Below are positions 44,939-53,753 of a stretch of DNA of 64,000 nucleotides, piece after piece. A program made the position numbers and the translations under genes. The notes beneath the pieces were generated by a model, which was not told the origin of the DNA, made no database searches, and saw only the letters and a list, made by a program, of their open reading frames with translations. The DNA lies in assembly GCF_900142215.1 (NCBI RefSeq), contig NZ_FRAC01000016.1:62001-126000 (forward strand), read 5' to 3'. Every line of letters begins with the position of its first letter. Positions within the stretch are counted from its first letter, which is position 1. The DNA is from Anaerocolumna jejuensis DSM 15929 (GTDB lineage Bacteria > Bacillota > Clostridia > Lachnospirales > Lachnospiraceae).

Positions 44939-44975
44939 AGGGGCAACTAAATTCTTTTGTTACCCTTTTAATTTT
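44939..44975 (+). terminator. Leader hairpin: pst terminator or gdhA attenuator
   Basis: AGGG(gc)AAC pairs with GTT(a)CCCT across an 11-nt loop, followed by TTTTAATTTT. Because it lies downstream of the gdhA promoter it could act as an attenuator as well as ending pst transcripts. A second weak pairing, GCCAC/GTGGC, spans 45036-45066. Confidence 0.45.
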
Positions 44976-45100
44976 ATGCAATGATATGCAATCCGGCTTT
45001 TAAGCTTAGGATGTATGAAAATATGACAGAGAGGGCCACAGATTCTTCATACAGCCTTATAGTGGCGGTACCGCAAAGGGGCGGTAAACGAGGAAGAAGC

Positions 45101-46435
45101 ATGGATTATATAAATGAAGTGATAGAAATGGTAATTCGTAAAAATCCTTCCGAATATGAATTTCATCAGGCAGTAAAGGAGGTATTGGAATCCTTACGTC
45201 CAGTGGTGGAAGCCAACGAAGAAAAATATCGCAGAGAAGCATTATTGGAAAGGCTGGTTGAACCGGACAGGCAGATTATTTTCAGGGTACCCTGGGTGGA
45301 TGATACCGGAAGGGTGCAGGTAAATACCGGCTACCGTGTTCAGTTCAACAATGCCATCGGACCCTATAAGGGCGGATTGAGACTTCATCCGTCAGTCAAC
45401 AAGGGAATAATTAAGTTTCTTGGCTTTGAGCAGATATTAAAAAATTCCCTGACCGGACTTCCCATTGGCGGAGCCAAGGGTGGAGCGGATTTTGACCCCA
45501 AGGGAAAGTCTGACCGTGAAGTATTGGCTTTCTGCAAAAGCTTCATGACAGAGCTGTACAAATATATTGGTGCCGATACGGATGTGCCTGCCGGAGATAT
45601 TGGAACAGGCGCCAGGGAAATCGGCTACCTCTATGGACAGTATAAGAAGATCAGAGGTACTTATGAGGGTGTACTTACAGGAAAGGGCCTGACCTACGGC
45701 GGTTCCCTTGTCCGAACAGAAGCAACAGGATTTGGACTTATATACCTTACCGAAGAAATGCTGAAGGCCCATGGGCATTCTTTGGCAGGGAAGACAGTGG
45801 CTGTTTCCGGTGCAGGTAATGTGGCAATTTATGCCGTGCAGAAGGCAGCGGAGCTGGGTGCCAGGGTCGTAACCGTAAGTGATTCCAATGGATGGATATA
45901 TGATAAGGACGGAATTGATCTGGAAGTCCTAAAAGAAATCAAGGAAGTAAGAAGGGAAAGGCTGACGGAGTACGTTAAATTCCGCCCGGATGCAAAGTAC
46001 ACCCAGGGAAAGGGCCTTTGGACAGTAAAGTGTGATATCGCACTTCCCTGTGCCACCCAAAATGAATTACTGCTGGAGGATGCAAAGGCTTTGGCAGCTA
46101 ATGGCTGTATTGCAGTTGCTGAAGGAGCCAATATGCCTACGGATCTGGAAGCCACAAAATACCTCCAGGAAAACGGTATTCTCTTCGCTCCCGGTAAAGC
46201 GGCCAATGCCGGAGGTGTTGCAACTTCCGCACTGGAGATGTCACAAAACAGTGAAAGGCTCAGCTGGAGCTTTGAAGAAGTGGACGAAAAGTTAAAGCGG
46301 ATAATGAAAAATATTTTCCATAACATGTCGGAAGCGGCAAAGGAGTACCACGCAGAAGGAAATTATGTGCTGGGAGCCAATATTGCAGGCTTTTTAAAGG
46401 TTTCAGAGGCCATGATGGCTCAGGGAATCTGGTAA
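45101..46435 (+). CDS. gdhA: Glutamate dehydrogenase (hexameric class I type)
   Basis: 444 residues from the ATG at 45101, exactly the family's usual length; that ATG has GAGGAAG upstream, whereas the frame is open further 5' without a site. RVQFNNAIGPYKGGLRLHPSVN, LPIGGAKGGADFDPKGKSD with the catalytic Lys, and the Rossmann segment VAVSGAGNVAIYAVQKAAELGA are diagnostic. It interconverts 2-oxoglutarate plus ammonia and glutamate using NAD(P)H. It is a single-gene unit, bounded by its own promoter and terminator. Confidence 0.95.
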   Translation: MDYINEVIEMVIRKNPSEYEFHQAVKEVLESLRPVVEANEEKYRREALLERLVEPDRQIIFRVPWVDDTGRVQVNTGYRVQFNNAIGPYKGGLRLHPSVNKGIIKFLGFEQILKNSLTGLPIGGAKGGADFDPKGKSDREVLAFCKSFMTELYKYIGADTDVPAGDIGTGAREIGYLYGQYKKIRGTYEGVLTGKGLTYGGSLVRTEATGFGLIYLTEEMLKAHGHSLAGKTVAVSGAGNVAIYAVQKAAELGARVVTVSDSNGWIYDKDGIDLEVLKEIKEVRRERLTEYVKFRPDAKYTQGKGLWTVKCDIALPCATQNELLLEDAKALAANGCIAVAEGANMPTDLEATKYLQENGILFAPGKAANAGGVATSALEMSQNSERLSWSFEEVDEKLKRIMKNIFHNMSEAAKEYHAEGNYVLGANIAGFLKVSEAMMAQGIW

Positions 46436-46441
46436 ATGGGA

Positions 46442-46487
46442 AGGGGATACAGGGTCTGGTAAGGCCTTGTATCCTCTTCTTTTATTT
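46442..46487 (+). terminator. Terminator of gdhA
   Basis: AGGGGATACAGG pairs with CCTTGTATCCTCT with few mismatches, followed by TCTTTTATTTT. Confidence 0.85.
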
Positions 46488-46600
46488 TGGGGATATTCTA
46501 ACAGTTCTCCGGATAGCTTACCCTTCTCATTTTATCCAAAAGTATTTAAGCAGTTATTATCCGATTTAGCTGTATATGTTGAATTTAGCTTTTTCCATTT

Positions 46601-46643
46601 CCAGGTATAAAAAGGCTTGAATATTTGGCTTTTTTATACCTGG
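46601..46643 (+). repeat. Palindromic element with AGGTATAAAAA core
   Basis: CCAGGTATAAAAA (46601-46613) pairs perfectly with TTTTTATACCTGG (46631-46643); G-U and G-C pairs extend the stem to about 17 bp. It lies between gdhA and the response-regulator gene and shares its arm with the element at 10664. Confidence 0.7.
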
Positions 46644-46757
46644 AAGCGTTTTAAAAAACTTATTTCAACTTATATATTTACATCGTTCTATCTTATCAAA
46701 TATAATGATAAAACAGAGCAGGTGTATCATAGGAAATACAAAAACGGGAGATGTATG

Positions 46758-47468
46758 ATGAGAATTGCATTTTGTGATGACGAGAAAAGCCAGTCTATCT
46801 TTCTGAAAGACCTGACAGATAAATGGGAAAAGCTATCGGGAAAGAGCTGTGACATTACCGTGTATACCAGCGCAGAGGAAATGCTCTTTGAAAATACAGG
46901 GTCCTTTTCCTTTGATTTTATCATTCTGGATATTGAGCTGGACAGGATGAACGGAATTGATCTGGCAAGAGAGATTCGAAACACGGACAAGCAGGTAACC
47001 ATAGCTTTTTTATCAAACAGCAGGGAGTATGTATTTGAAGGCTATGAAGTAGGGGCCGTCAGATACCTCATGAAGCCTCTGACAAAGCAGCAGCTTTTTC
47101 CCCTGCTTACGATGGTACAAAAATCCCTGGAGGAGGAGAAAAGCTATATTATTGTTGGAAATGAAAGAGAGAAACATAAGCTTTTGGTGAAGGATATCAG
47201 CTATGTGGAAGCTCTCGGGCATTATATTATAATCCATATGGCGGACAGAAGCCTTGAGGTAAAGAAAAATATGAATGAGATAGCAAAGGAGTTTGGCGGG
47301 GACTTTATCACGACTCACAGAAGCTATCTGGTAAATATAAGCTGGATAGAGCGGATAACCAGGACGGACTGTTTCCTAAGCGGTGGAGAGAAGGTCCCAA
47401 TCAGCAGAAACTCCTATGAGTCAGTGAATCAGGCCTTTATCAGCTATTACAAAGGAGGAGAATTTTGA
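46758..47468 (+). CDS. LytTR-family response regulator
   Basis: 236 residues. The receiver domain (1-120) has the acidic pair at Asp7-Asp8, the phosphoacceptor Asp58 in FIILDIELDRMNG, and Lys in YLMKPL. The LytTR DNA-binding domain (about 135-236) shows VKDISYVEALGHYIIIH and FITTHRSYLVN. Such regulators bind pairs of ~9-bp direct repeats and often control peptide signalling or bacteriocin genes. The second of two adjacent ATGs was chosen because GGGAG lies seven bases upstream. The stop overlaps the kinase start by 4 bases. Confidence 0.93.
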   Translation: MRIAFCDDEKSQSIFLKDLTDKWEKLSGKSCDITVYTSAEEMLFENTGSFSFDFIILDIELDRMNGIDLAREIRNTDKQVTIAFLSNSREYVFEGYEVGAVRYLMKPLTKQQLFPLLTMVQKSLEEEKSYIIVGNEREKHKLLVKDISYVEALGHYIIIHMADRSLEVKKNMNEIAKEFGGDFITTHRSYLVNISWIERITRTDCFLSGGEKVPISRNSYESVNQAFISYYKGGEF

Positions 47469-48481
47469 TTTCAGTTTGTCTTGAAGTTTTCCCGGTGGTT
47501 ATGATGGCCCTATTTCTCTTCCTAAGGCAGCTCAGAAATAAAAAGACCCTGTCATCTGTTCCGGTTATAACAGCAGGGATATGGTGGGGAATTGCTTATC
47601 TTTACAGCAAGGGTATCGCAAGTATCCTGACCCTGGTTATTTTAGAGCTGTTTTCTTTTGAGGTGCATCAGGTAAGAAACCGTAAGATGTCTTTTTTATA
47701 TCATGGGCTCTTCTTTCTGGTAACTGCGGTTATCACGGTGAATGGGCTATTTATTCCAGGCAGCAGGGTATTCAGTGAATACACCCTTCTGCTGCTGGTT
47801 TTTTTAACGGAAAGCAGTGGATATTATCTGAGAAAGACCTATGAAGAAAGTGCAGTCCAGTTTCAGAACCAGCTCTTAACAAAACAGGTAAACGAAGTGC
47901 AGAATATCTATATGACTATGAGAGGATGGCGGCACGACTATCATAATCACCTGCAGACCCTGAAGGCACTTTTAAAAGTAAATCAGGCAGAGGAAGCTAG
48001 AGGGTATCTTGACAGGCTGGAAAATGACCTGGACAGCATCAATTATCTGATAGAATCGGGCAATGTCAATCTGGATGCCATTCTGAATTCTAAGCTTTCC
48101 CTTGCCCTAAAGGATGAGATAGAAATTCATTATAAGGCAGAGGTGCCCAAAGACCTGACTGTGTCAGATATTGACCTGTGCGTACTGATTGGAAATCTGA
48201 TAGACAATGCGGTGGAATCCTGCGGTAAAATGGCAGAACAGGATGGAAAAAAATTTATCCGGCTTTATGTCGGAGTGCTGAAAAAGCAGCTTTATATTTC
48301 CGTTACCAATGCCACCAATGAAGTGATAAGAAAGCTGGACGAAGACTACATTACAACAAAGCGGGGAAATCACGGACACGGACTTAAACGCATTAATAAC
48401 ATTGTGGAAAAATATGAGGGATATATAAACAGAAAAAATGAACCGGGAGTATTTGTGACAGAAATCATGCTTCCTCTCTAA
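47465..48481 (+). CDS. GHKL sensor histidine kinase (AgrC-like)
   Basis: 338 residues. Several hydrophobic helices fill residues 1 to ~122. A dimerisation helix with WRHDYHNHLQTL (predicted phospho-His157) follows, then an HATPase domain with the N-box IGNLIDNAVESC and the G-box HGHGLKRI. The fold class is that of AgrC/GHKL peptide-sensing kinases. It starts at TTG 47465: AGGAGG lies six bases upstream and no ATG fits. It overlaps the regulator gene by 4 bases, so the pair is translationally coupled. The signal is unknown. Confidence 0.9.
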   Translation: MISVCLEVFPVVMMALFLFLRQLRNKKTLSSVPVITAGIWWGIAYLYSKGIASILTLVILELFSFEVHQVRNRKMSFLYHGLFFLVTAVITVNGLFIPGSRVFSEYTLLLLVFLTESSGYYLRKTYEESAVQFQNQLLTKQVNEVQNIYMTMRGWRHDYHNHLQTLKALLKVNQAEEARGYLDRLENDLDSINYLIESGNVNLDAILNSKLSLALKDEIEIHYKAEVPKDLTVSDIDLCVLIGNLIDNAVESCGKMAEQDGKKFIRLYVGVLKKQLYISVTNATNEVIRKLDEDYITTKRGNHGHGLKRINNIVEKYEGYINRKNEPGVFVTEIMLPL

Positions 48482-48495
48482 AGAGTCTACCACTC

Positions 48496-48529
48496 GTGCA
48501 CGGAATATTGCTATTCGTGCACTTTTTTT
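48496..48529 (+). terminator. Terminator after the two-component pair
   Basis: GTGCACGGAAT (48496-48506) pairs with ATTCGTGCAC (48513-48522), one bulged G, followed by seven T residues. Read-through or a separate promoter is needed for the ABC genes. Confidence 0.85.
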
Positions 48530-48636
48530 AAACAAAGCGGCAAAAGGTGATATATTACTGACATTGATTATTCAAAGAAATTTTACAGGGAGCAGATTTT
48601 TCCTGAATTCAAAGGATTAGTAAAAGGAGTGTGTAT

Positions 48637-50469
48637 ATGAAAAAGGGGAAAGAAGTGCCCTACTCTTTAGGGGACAACTTCCATTTTATCTATGCAAATA
48701 TGTGGGCATATGATAAATCATTGATTTTTTATGGTTTTGCTGAAATCATTTTTAATGTAATTCTGCCTCTTTGCACGGTTATTCTTCCGTCTGTTGTGGT
48801 AGGACTTTTAGAGAGGCAGGCGGGGATAGAGAAGTTTATTCAGACCATGGTACTTGTATTTTTAGTATACAGTATAGTGTCGGCAGTCCAGACTTTTTTG
48901 ACATCAAGAAACAGAAACCAGTACATTGATATCCGATTGAATTTCTTTTCCATCATCCTCTTTGAAAAATGCTTTAGCATGGATTATGGACAATTGGAAA
49001 AGGAGAAGACACGGGAGGAGTTAAAAAAGTCGGGAGACAGTGTTTATGGCAACTGGCAGGGACTTGAGGGCTTTATGCACAGAAATGTCAGCCTGCTTAC
49101 CAATGTATTGGGGCTTTTAACTTATGCCCTTGTAGTTGGATGGATTAATCCGGTTTTTCTGCTGCTTTTGCTGGTACTCTCAGTAATTCAGATACTGGTA
49201 TTTCACCGTGCCAAACTATATGAGCACAAGCAGAAGAATGAAATGTCCGGCATTAGAGTTACACAGGGCTATTTACAGGAACAGGCCTTCGACCTGAAGG
49301 CTGGCAAAGATATCAGGCTCTATCAGCTGGATAAGCTTATCGGCAGGGTATACGCGGCAGCGAATAACCGGCTTAAGAAAATCAAAGGAAAGATAAGAGG
49401 GGTTTATTATGTCAATGATATCGTAGAAATCCTGTTAAAATTTCTTAGGGACGGCTTATGTTATGGGTATTTGATTTATTTGCTGATGCATGGCCTTCCG
49501 GTATCTGACTTTGTTCTTTACCTGGGTATCGTAGGCGGGTTGGCTGGCTGGATGATGAAGATTACGGAGGACCTCTCGGAAATTGGAAGATGCCATTATA
49601 TGATTTGTGACTTCCGAAAATTCTGTGATATAAAAGATACCTTTTCCCATAAGAGCGGAAGGGAGCTGGAAGAAGAGGACATGGCCCTTGATATTGTATT
49701 TGACCATGTATCCTACCAGTACGAAGGCTCCTCCGATTATGTGCTGAAAGATATCAGCTTTCACATGGGCAAAGGGGATAAATTTGCGCTGGTGGGAGTA
49801 AACGGTGCGGGAAAGACAACTCTTGTAAAGCTGATGTGCGGTTTCTATCAGCCAACAGGTGGGCGGATACTAATCAATGGGATAGATATCGGAGAACTTA
49901 ATATAGAAAATTACTTTAAGCAAATCGCGGTCGTCTTCCAGGATGCAGCAGTACTGTCTTTCACAATCGGAGAGAATATCAGCGGTGTGCCGGGAAGTAA
50001 AATCAACAGGGAAGAGCTTGATCATGCAATAGAGCTGTCAGGGCTAAAGGAGAAGATTGACGGCCTGCCCAAAGGAACCGGCACTTACTTAAACAAGGAT
50101 ATGGAAGAAAGCGGCATACAACTGTCAGGCGGTGAGCTGCAAAAACTGCTGCTTGCCAGGGCTCTATATAAGAAGGCAAAGCTTCTTCTGTTTGATGAAC
50201 CTACTGCTGCCATGGATGCCATAGCAGAAAGTGAGTTATATGAGCAGTATCAGGATTTGCTTCGCGGAAGGACTGCCTTATTTATCTCCCACAGGCTGGC
50301 ATCAACAAGATACTGTGACAATATCCTGTTTCTGGAAAATGGTAAAATCGCAGAAACGGGCAGCCATGAAAGCCTTATGAAATTGAACGGAAGATATGCT
50401 GAGATGTTTCAGGTGCAGAGTAAATATTATAAGGAGGAAGAGGATGAAACTGAAGAAAGTATGGCATGA
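48637..50469 (+). CDS. ABC exporter half-transporter (TMD-NBD fusion)
   Basis: About 610 residues. An N-terminal six-helix exporter domain (to ~330) precedes a nucleotide-binding domain with Walker A GVNGAGKTT, Q-loop VVFQDA, signature LSGGELQK and Walker B LLLFDEPTAAMDA. No C39 peptidase is present. Residues 1-25 are soluble, as in exporters for lipids, drugs or peptides. The ATG at 48637 has GGAG seven bases upstream; a GTG at 48631 overlaps that spacing. It overlaps the next half-transporter by 26 bases, so a heterodimer is likely. Confidence 0.9.
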   Translation: MKKGKEVPYSLGDNFHFIYANMWAYDKSLIFYGFAEIIFNVILPLCTVILPSVVVGLLERQAGIEKFIQTMVLVFLVYSIVSAVQTFLTSRNRNQYIDIRLNFFSIILFEKCFSMDYGQLEKEKTREELKKSGDSVYGNWQGLEGFMHRNVSLLTNVLGLLTYALVVGWINPVFLLLLLVLSVIQILVFHRAKLYEHKQKNEMSGIRVTQGYLQEQAFDLKAGKDIRLYQLDKLIGRVYAAANNRLKKIKGKIRGVYYVNDIVEILLKFLRDGLCYGYLIYLLMHGLPVSDFVLYLGIVGGLAGWMMKITEDLSEIGRCHYMICDFRKFCDIKDTFSHKSGRELEEEDMALDIVFDHVSYQYEGSSDYVLKDISFHMGKGDKFALVGVNGAGKTTLVKLMCGFYQPTGGRILINGIDIGELNIENYFKQIAVVFQDAAVLSFTIGENISGVPGSKINREELDHAIELSGLKEKIDGLPKGTGTYLNKDMEESGIQLSGGELQKLLLARALYKKAKLLLFDEPTAAMDAIAESELYEQYQDLLRGRTALFISHRLASTRYCDNILFLENGKIAETGSHESLMKLNGRYAEMFQVQSKYYKEEEDETEESMA

Positions 50470-52264
50470 ATCTGTTTCCTTTATAAAATTGATCAAAGCA
50501 GACCATCCGAATATAATATGGATTGTTGTGATAGGTGGATTGGCAGGAGCTGCGGGGCCTTTTGTACAGCTGTTCTTTTATGCAAGAGTTTTAAATAAGG
50601 TATTAAAAGGACAATACAAAGAGTGTATCCTTGATGTCCTGATATTACTGATTACAGCTTTGATACTGAACCTGATTAAGAAGGCCTGTGACCAGTCTGT
50701 CATAGTGCTAAGGGAAACCTGTGCGGACACGATATATCTAAAGACCGCAAACAGGGCATTTACCATGGAATATGAAGAATTCGAAAGAACAGAGACGATG
50801 GATGCCATCAGAAGAGTGCAGGGAGGAGAGAACAGTTCGGGAGGAATCGGAGACCAGATACAAAGTATCTATGTTCTCGTTGAAAAAGGTTTTTCCATCC
50901 TGTTTTCACTTGCCTTTGTGATATCCCTTTTTACCCGTGTAGATGCGGACAGCAGGAATTTCTTTTGTTCCCAATGGTCTTCTCTTTTGATAATTGCTGT
51001 GTTCGCAATCGTTTTTCTTCTGTGCCTTAAGCTATCTGCCATATCCTATCAAAAATTCTACGAGGTGGAAAAGAAAAATGAACATCTGAATTCCATTGGT
51101 GAGTACATGCTTGCTATTATGCACAACTACCAGCATGGCAAGGATATCCGTATATATTCCATGCAGGGACTCCTGAAACATTATTTTATAAGCGTCATGA
51201 AGCCTGTCAATAGTGTTTTTTTGAAATGGTCCGTTACTGACGGAAAATATACGGGAGCAATTGTATTTCTGACCCAGTTAACTTCCGGATTGGTATATGT
51301 GGTATTGGGAGGAAAGGCAGTCTATGGTATTATCAGTATCGGAGAAGTGTTTATGTACGCCGGAGCCATCCTTGAGTTTACCGGAGCTGTCCGGAGTGAA
51401 ATCGTAGAATACAATAGTTTTTATTACAGGATGGAATATCTGAATAACTATAATGAGTTTATCAATAAGCCCAATACCCGCTATACCGGAACGCTTCCTG
51501 TTGAAAAGCGCTTAGATGGTGAATATGAATTCACCTTTGAAAATGTCAGCTTTCAGTATCCCGGAACGGATAACCAAATATTAGACCACCTCAATCTTAA
51601 ATTTGAAATAGGAAAAAAATACGCTATTGTAGGAAAAAACGGAGCCGGAAAAACGACTTTGATAAAGCTTTTGTGCAGGCTCTATGACCCGTCGGAGGGA
51701 AGAATCCTGTTAAATGGCATTGATATAAGGTATTATGATTACGATGAATATACAAAGGTATTCTCTATTGTATTTCAGGATTTTAAACTGCTGGCACTGC
51801 CCCTTGCCGATAATTTGACTTTAGGTGATAAAGCAGATGATAAAAGGCTGTGGGAGGTCTTAAAGCAGGCAGGCATGAAGAACAGGGTAGAAAAAATGCC
51901 GGGTAAGTTGGAAACAAACCTTTATAAAAACAATGGAGAGGGTATAGAAATCTCCGGAGGGGAAGCGCAGAAGCTTGCCATTGCAAGAGCTTTGTATAAG
52001 GATGGACCCTTTGTAATCCTGGATGAACCGACAGCCGCTCTTGATCCCATAGCAGAGGCCGAAATTTATGAGAATTTCAATACCATGGTAGAGGGCAAGA
52101 CAGCTATCTATATTTCCCACCGAATGAGCAGCTGTAAATTCTGCAATGATATTATCGTAATAGACGGCGGTAAGATTGCAGAACGCGGCAGCCATGATAA
52201 ACTGTTAAGGGAAAATGGAATTTATGCATCGCTCTATACCACACAGGCCCGGTATTATGCATAG
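50444..52264 (+). CDS. ABC exporter half-transporter, partner
   Basis: About 606 residues. TMD (to ~345) then NBD with Walker A GKNGAGKTT, Q-loop IVFQDF, signature ISGGEAQK and Walker B FVILDEPTAALDP. A ribosome site AAGGAGGAAGAGG precedes the ATG at 50444, inside the upstream gene. It should form the second half of a heterodimeric exporter, plausibly for a peptide or antimicrobial under control of the LytTR pair. No precursor-peptide gene was recognised nearby. Confidence 0.9.
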   Translation: MKLKKVWHESVSFIKLIKADHPNIIWIVVIGGLAGAAGPFVQLFFYARVLNKVLKGQYKECILDVLILLITALILNLIKKACDQSVIVLRETCADTIYLKTANRAFTMEYEEFERTETMDAIRRVQGGENSSGGIGDQIQSIYVLVEKGFSILFSLAFVISLFTRVDADSRNFFCSQWSSLLIIAVFAIVFLLCLKLSAISYQKFYEVEKKNEHLNSIGEYMLAIMHNYQHGKDIRIYSMQGLLKHYFISVMKPVNSVFLKWSVTDGKYTGAIVFLTQLTSGLVYVVLGGKAVYGIISIGEVFMYAGAILEFTGAVRSEIVEYNSFYYRMEYLNNYNEFINKPNTRYTGTLPVEKRLDGEYEFTFENVSFQYPGTDNQILDHLNLKFEIGKKYAIVGKNGAGKTTLIKLLCRLYDPSEGRILLNGIDIRYYDYDEYTKVFSIVFQDFKLLALPLADNLTLGDKADDKRLWEVLKQAGMKNRVEKMPGKLETNLYKNNGEGIEISGGEAQKLAIARALYKDGPFVILDEPTAALDPIAEAEIYENFNTMVEGKTAIYISHRMSSCKFCNDIIVIDGGKIAERGSHDKLLRENGIYASLYTTQARYYA

Positions 52265-52322
52265 AGTGTCATGGATTAAAAATGTTACAGTTCAGTCAAT
52301 AAAGAACGAATCCGATAAAAGG

Positions 52323-52372
52323 AAATACCCTCTGGCAGCAAGCAAATTTTTGCTCGCTGCCAGAGGGTATTT
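52323..52372. terminator. Long perfect hairpin between convergent genes
   Basis: A 17-bp perfect stem (52323-52339 with 52356-52372) plus an inner AGCAA/TTGCT stem, A-rich on the left and T-rich on the right, so it can terminate both the ABC genes and the minus-strand HEAT gene. Confidence 0.85.
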
Positions 52373-52426
52373 ATCATATCTGGAAACAAAGAACCCTGCT
52401 ATGGCACTTATGTTTCCCTGCCGGTT

Positions 52427-52759
52427 CTATTTTATTTTAAATTCCCGTAATGCCTTTGAAGCTACTTCCTTTACGCCTGCATCCGTTTCCTTGGATAACA
52501 GAAGCTGCAAAAAGCTTCTGGCCTGTTCGGTTCCGGAGTTGGCAAATGCAACAATTGCTGCTTTTCTGATTTCCGGATTTTCATTATCTATCAGCTTGCT
52601 CAGCAGGTTAAAAGCTAGTTCATCCTGAATGATGCCAAGGCCTGCTATTGCTGCTTTAACGACTTCTACATCCTTATCGTGAAGGAATTTTTCAACCTTT
52701 TCCGTTTTTTTCTTTTCCGTCAGCTTCTGGATTTTCTCAATTTCTTTTTCTTCACTCAT
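52427..52759 (-). CDS. Small HEAT-repeat protein
   Basis: 110 residues. After a Lys/Glu-rich helix (1-30) there are about two HEAT/PBS-lyase-like repeats: VEVVKAAIAGLGIIQDELAFNLLSKLIDN and PEIRKAAIVAFANSGTEQARSFLQLLL, then a partial third. Such alpha-alpha repeats mediate protein contacts. No signal or membrane segment. GGAG seven bases upstream supports the ATG at 52759. Its partner is unknown, and it stands alone between the ABC genes and a non-coding stretch. Confidence 0.85.
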   Translation of the reverse strand: MSEEKEIEKIQKLTEKKKTEKVEKFLHDKDVEVVKAAIAGLGIIQDELAFNLLSKLIDNENPEIRKAAIVAFANSGTEQARSFLQLLLSKETDAGVKEVASKALREFKIK

Positions 52760-52906
52760 AATGTTGCTCCTTCTTTCTTATAGTTTGTAATCTTACAAAA
52801 TATAAATATTAAGCTATTTGTTACCGCTTAATATTGTAAGGTCGCAACTTAACTATAGTCCTATTTCCTCCGCAGTGCAAGCAAACAGGGTAATTATTTT
52901 TAATTC

Positions 52907-52944
52907 TGAGCTACAGTTCGACCTGGTGGGTGAGCTGCAGCTCA
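52907..52944 (+). promoter_or_regulatory. Two operator-like palindromic sites
   Basis: TGAGCTACAGTTC (52907-52919) and the perfect palindrome TGAGCTGCAGCTCA (52931-52944) are related copies 24 bp apart, just upstream of the next promoter. Between here and the HEAT gene a 10-bp inverted repeat (52805-52814 with 52826-52835) and TTGTAAtcTTACAA at 52785 lie in the HEAT gene's upstream region. Confidence 0.5.
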
Positions 52945-52970
52945 GAAACAGTACAGAATTGTTTTTGAAC

Positions 52971-52998
52971 TTGATTTAAGCTGCCGTTATGATATACT
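52971..52998 (+). promoter_or_regulatory. Promoter with extended -10
   Basis: TTGATT (52971-52976), 16-bp spacer, TGaTATACT (the -10 at 52993-52998 with an extended TG). It would drive the short unit ending at the terminator at 53302. Confidence 0.6.
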
Positions 52999-53055
52999 GT
53001 AAAAGATATTAACATAACGAAACAGCGGTGTTTAACACCTTAGAAGGGAATCCTT

Positions 53056-53240
53056 ATGAAAGCTTTAAAAGCAATTGATAAAAAACTCACCTCCGCGCAG
53101 AGACCACAATTTCAGTAGTCGGCGATGCTTTGCTCGGAGGTCCGGTATTTAAAGTAGTCGGTGATAAGATATGGCATTGTCTGACCTCAATAGTTTATGG
53201 AGGTTTTGTTTGCATACTCTTTTCACTTTTCCTATTTTAA
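53056..53240 (+). pseudogene. Probably frameshifted small membrane-protein gene
   Basis: AAGGGA seven bases before the ATG at 53056 starts a 20-residue frame, MKALKAIDKKLTSAQRPQFQ, stopped at 53116. Another frame is open from about 53082 to the TAA at 53238, reading ETTISVVGDALLGGPVF and then a hydrophobic end WHCLTSIVYGGFVCILFSLF; it has no good start of its own. Removing two bases near 53098 would give one ~60-residue protein with a C-terminal membrane helix. A promoter and a terminator bracket the unit. It may be a decayed gene, a sequencing error, or a 20-residue peptide gene. Function unknown. Confidence 0.45.
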
Positions 53241-53270
53241 AGATTTGGATAAGGATTTGATAAAAATCTT

Positions 53271-53302
53271 AACTGCAGCGGGTACGTCCGCTGCAGTTTT
53301 TT
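53271..53302 (+). terminator. Rho-independent terminator
   Basis: AACTGCAGCGG (53271-53281) pairs with CCGCTGCAGTT (53288-53298), six-nt loop, then a T-run. Confidence 0.9.
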
Positions 53303-53360
53303 ATGGTCTTTGCTTCATCTGAACAGTAATTATGAAATTATGATTAGAGGAGCAAAGTAT

Positions 53361-53636
53361 ATGAAATATAAAAAAGCACAGGACGTACTGCCGGAAGAAC
53401 TAGTAAGATTGCTGCAGAATTATGTAAGCGGTGATTATCTGTATATACCTCGTAAGGAGGGGGAAAAGAAATCCTGGGGAGAAAAAAGCGGTACAAGGGA
53501 TTTATTAAAAGCAAGAAATATTGAAATTTATGATAAATACAGGGAGGGAGCAACGGTAGAAAAGCTCTCGGAGAAATATTTTCTATCCGAGCAGAGTGTC
53601 CGGCGCATTATAAGCCAGGTAAGAAAATATGCGTAA
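53361..53636 (+). CDS. CD3324-like small DNA-binding-type protein
   Basis: 91 residues from the ATG at 53361, which has AGAGGAG eight bases upstream. N-terminal KKAQDVLPEELVRLLQNYVSGDYLYIP and the C-terminal helix-turn-helix-like KLSEKYFLSEQSVRRIISQVRK resemble small clostridial Mor/CD3324-type proteins of about 90 residues. A sequence-specific DNA-binding role is inferred. Its target is unknown. Confidence 0.8.
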   Translation: MKYKKAQDVLPEELVRLLQNYVSGDYLYIPRKEGEKKSWGEKSGTRDLLKARNIEIYDKYREGATVEKLSEKYFLSEQSVRRIISQVRKYA

Positions 53637-53753
53637 AATCCATACAGAATCATTTGTGCAATAGATTTCATTTCCGATTTCCGATATAGTGATATCAGAA
53701 GGTATCCCAAAGGGATTATTTCAGGATATGTTATATAGAAAGGAATGAATCAT

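Noticed and set aside
44981..45100. In-frame N-terminal extension of glutamate dehydrogenase
   Set aside because: The start at 45101 gives the family's exact length and has a ribosome site.
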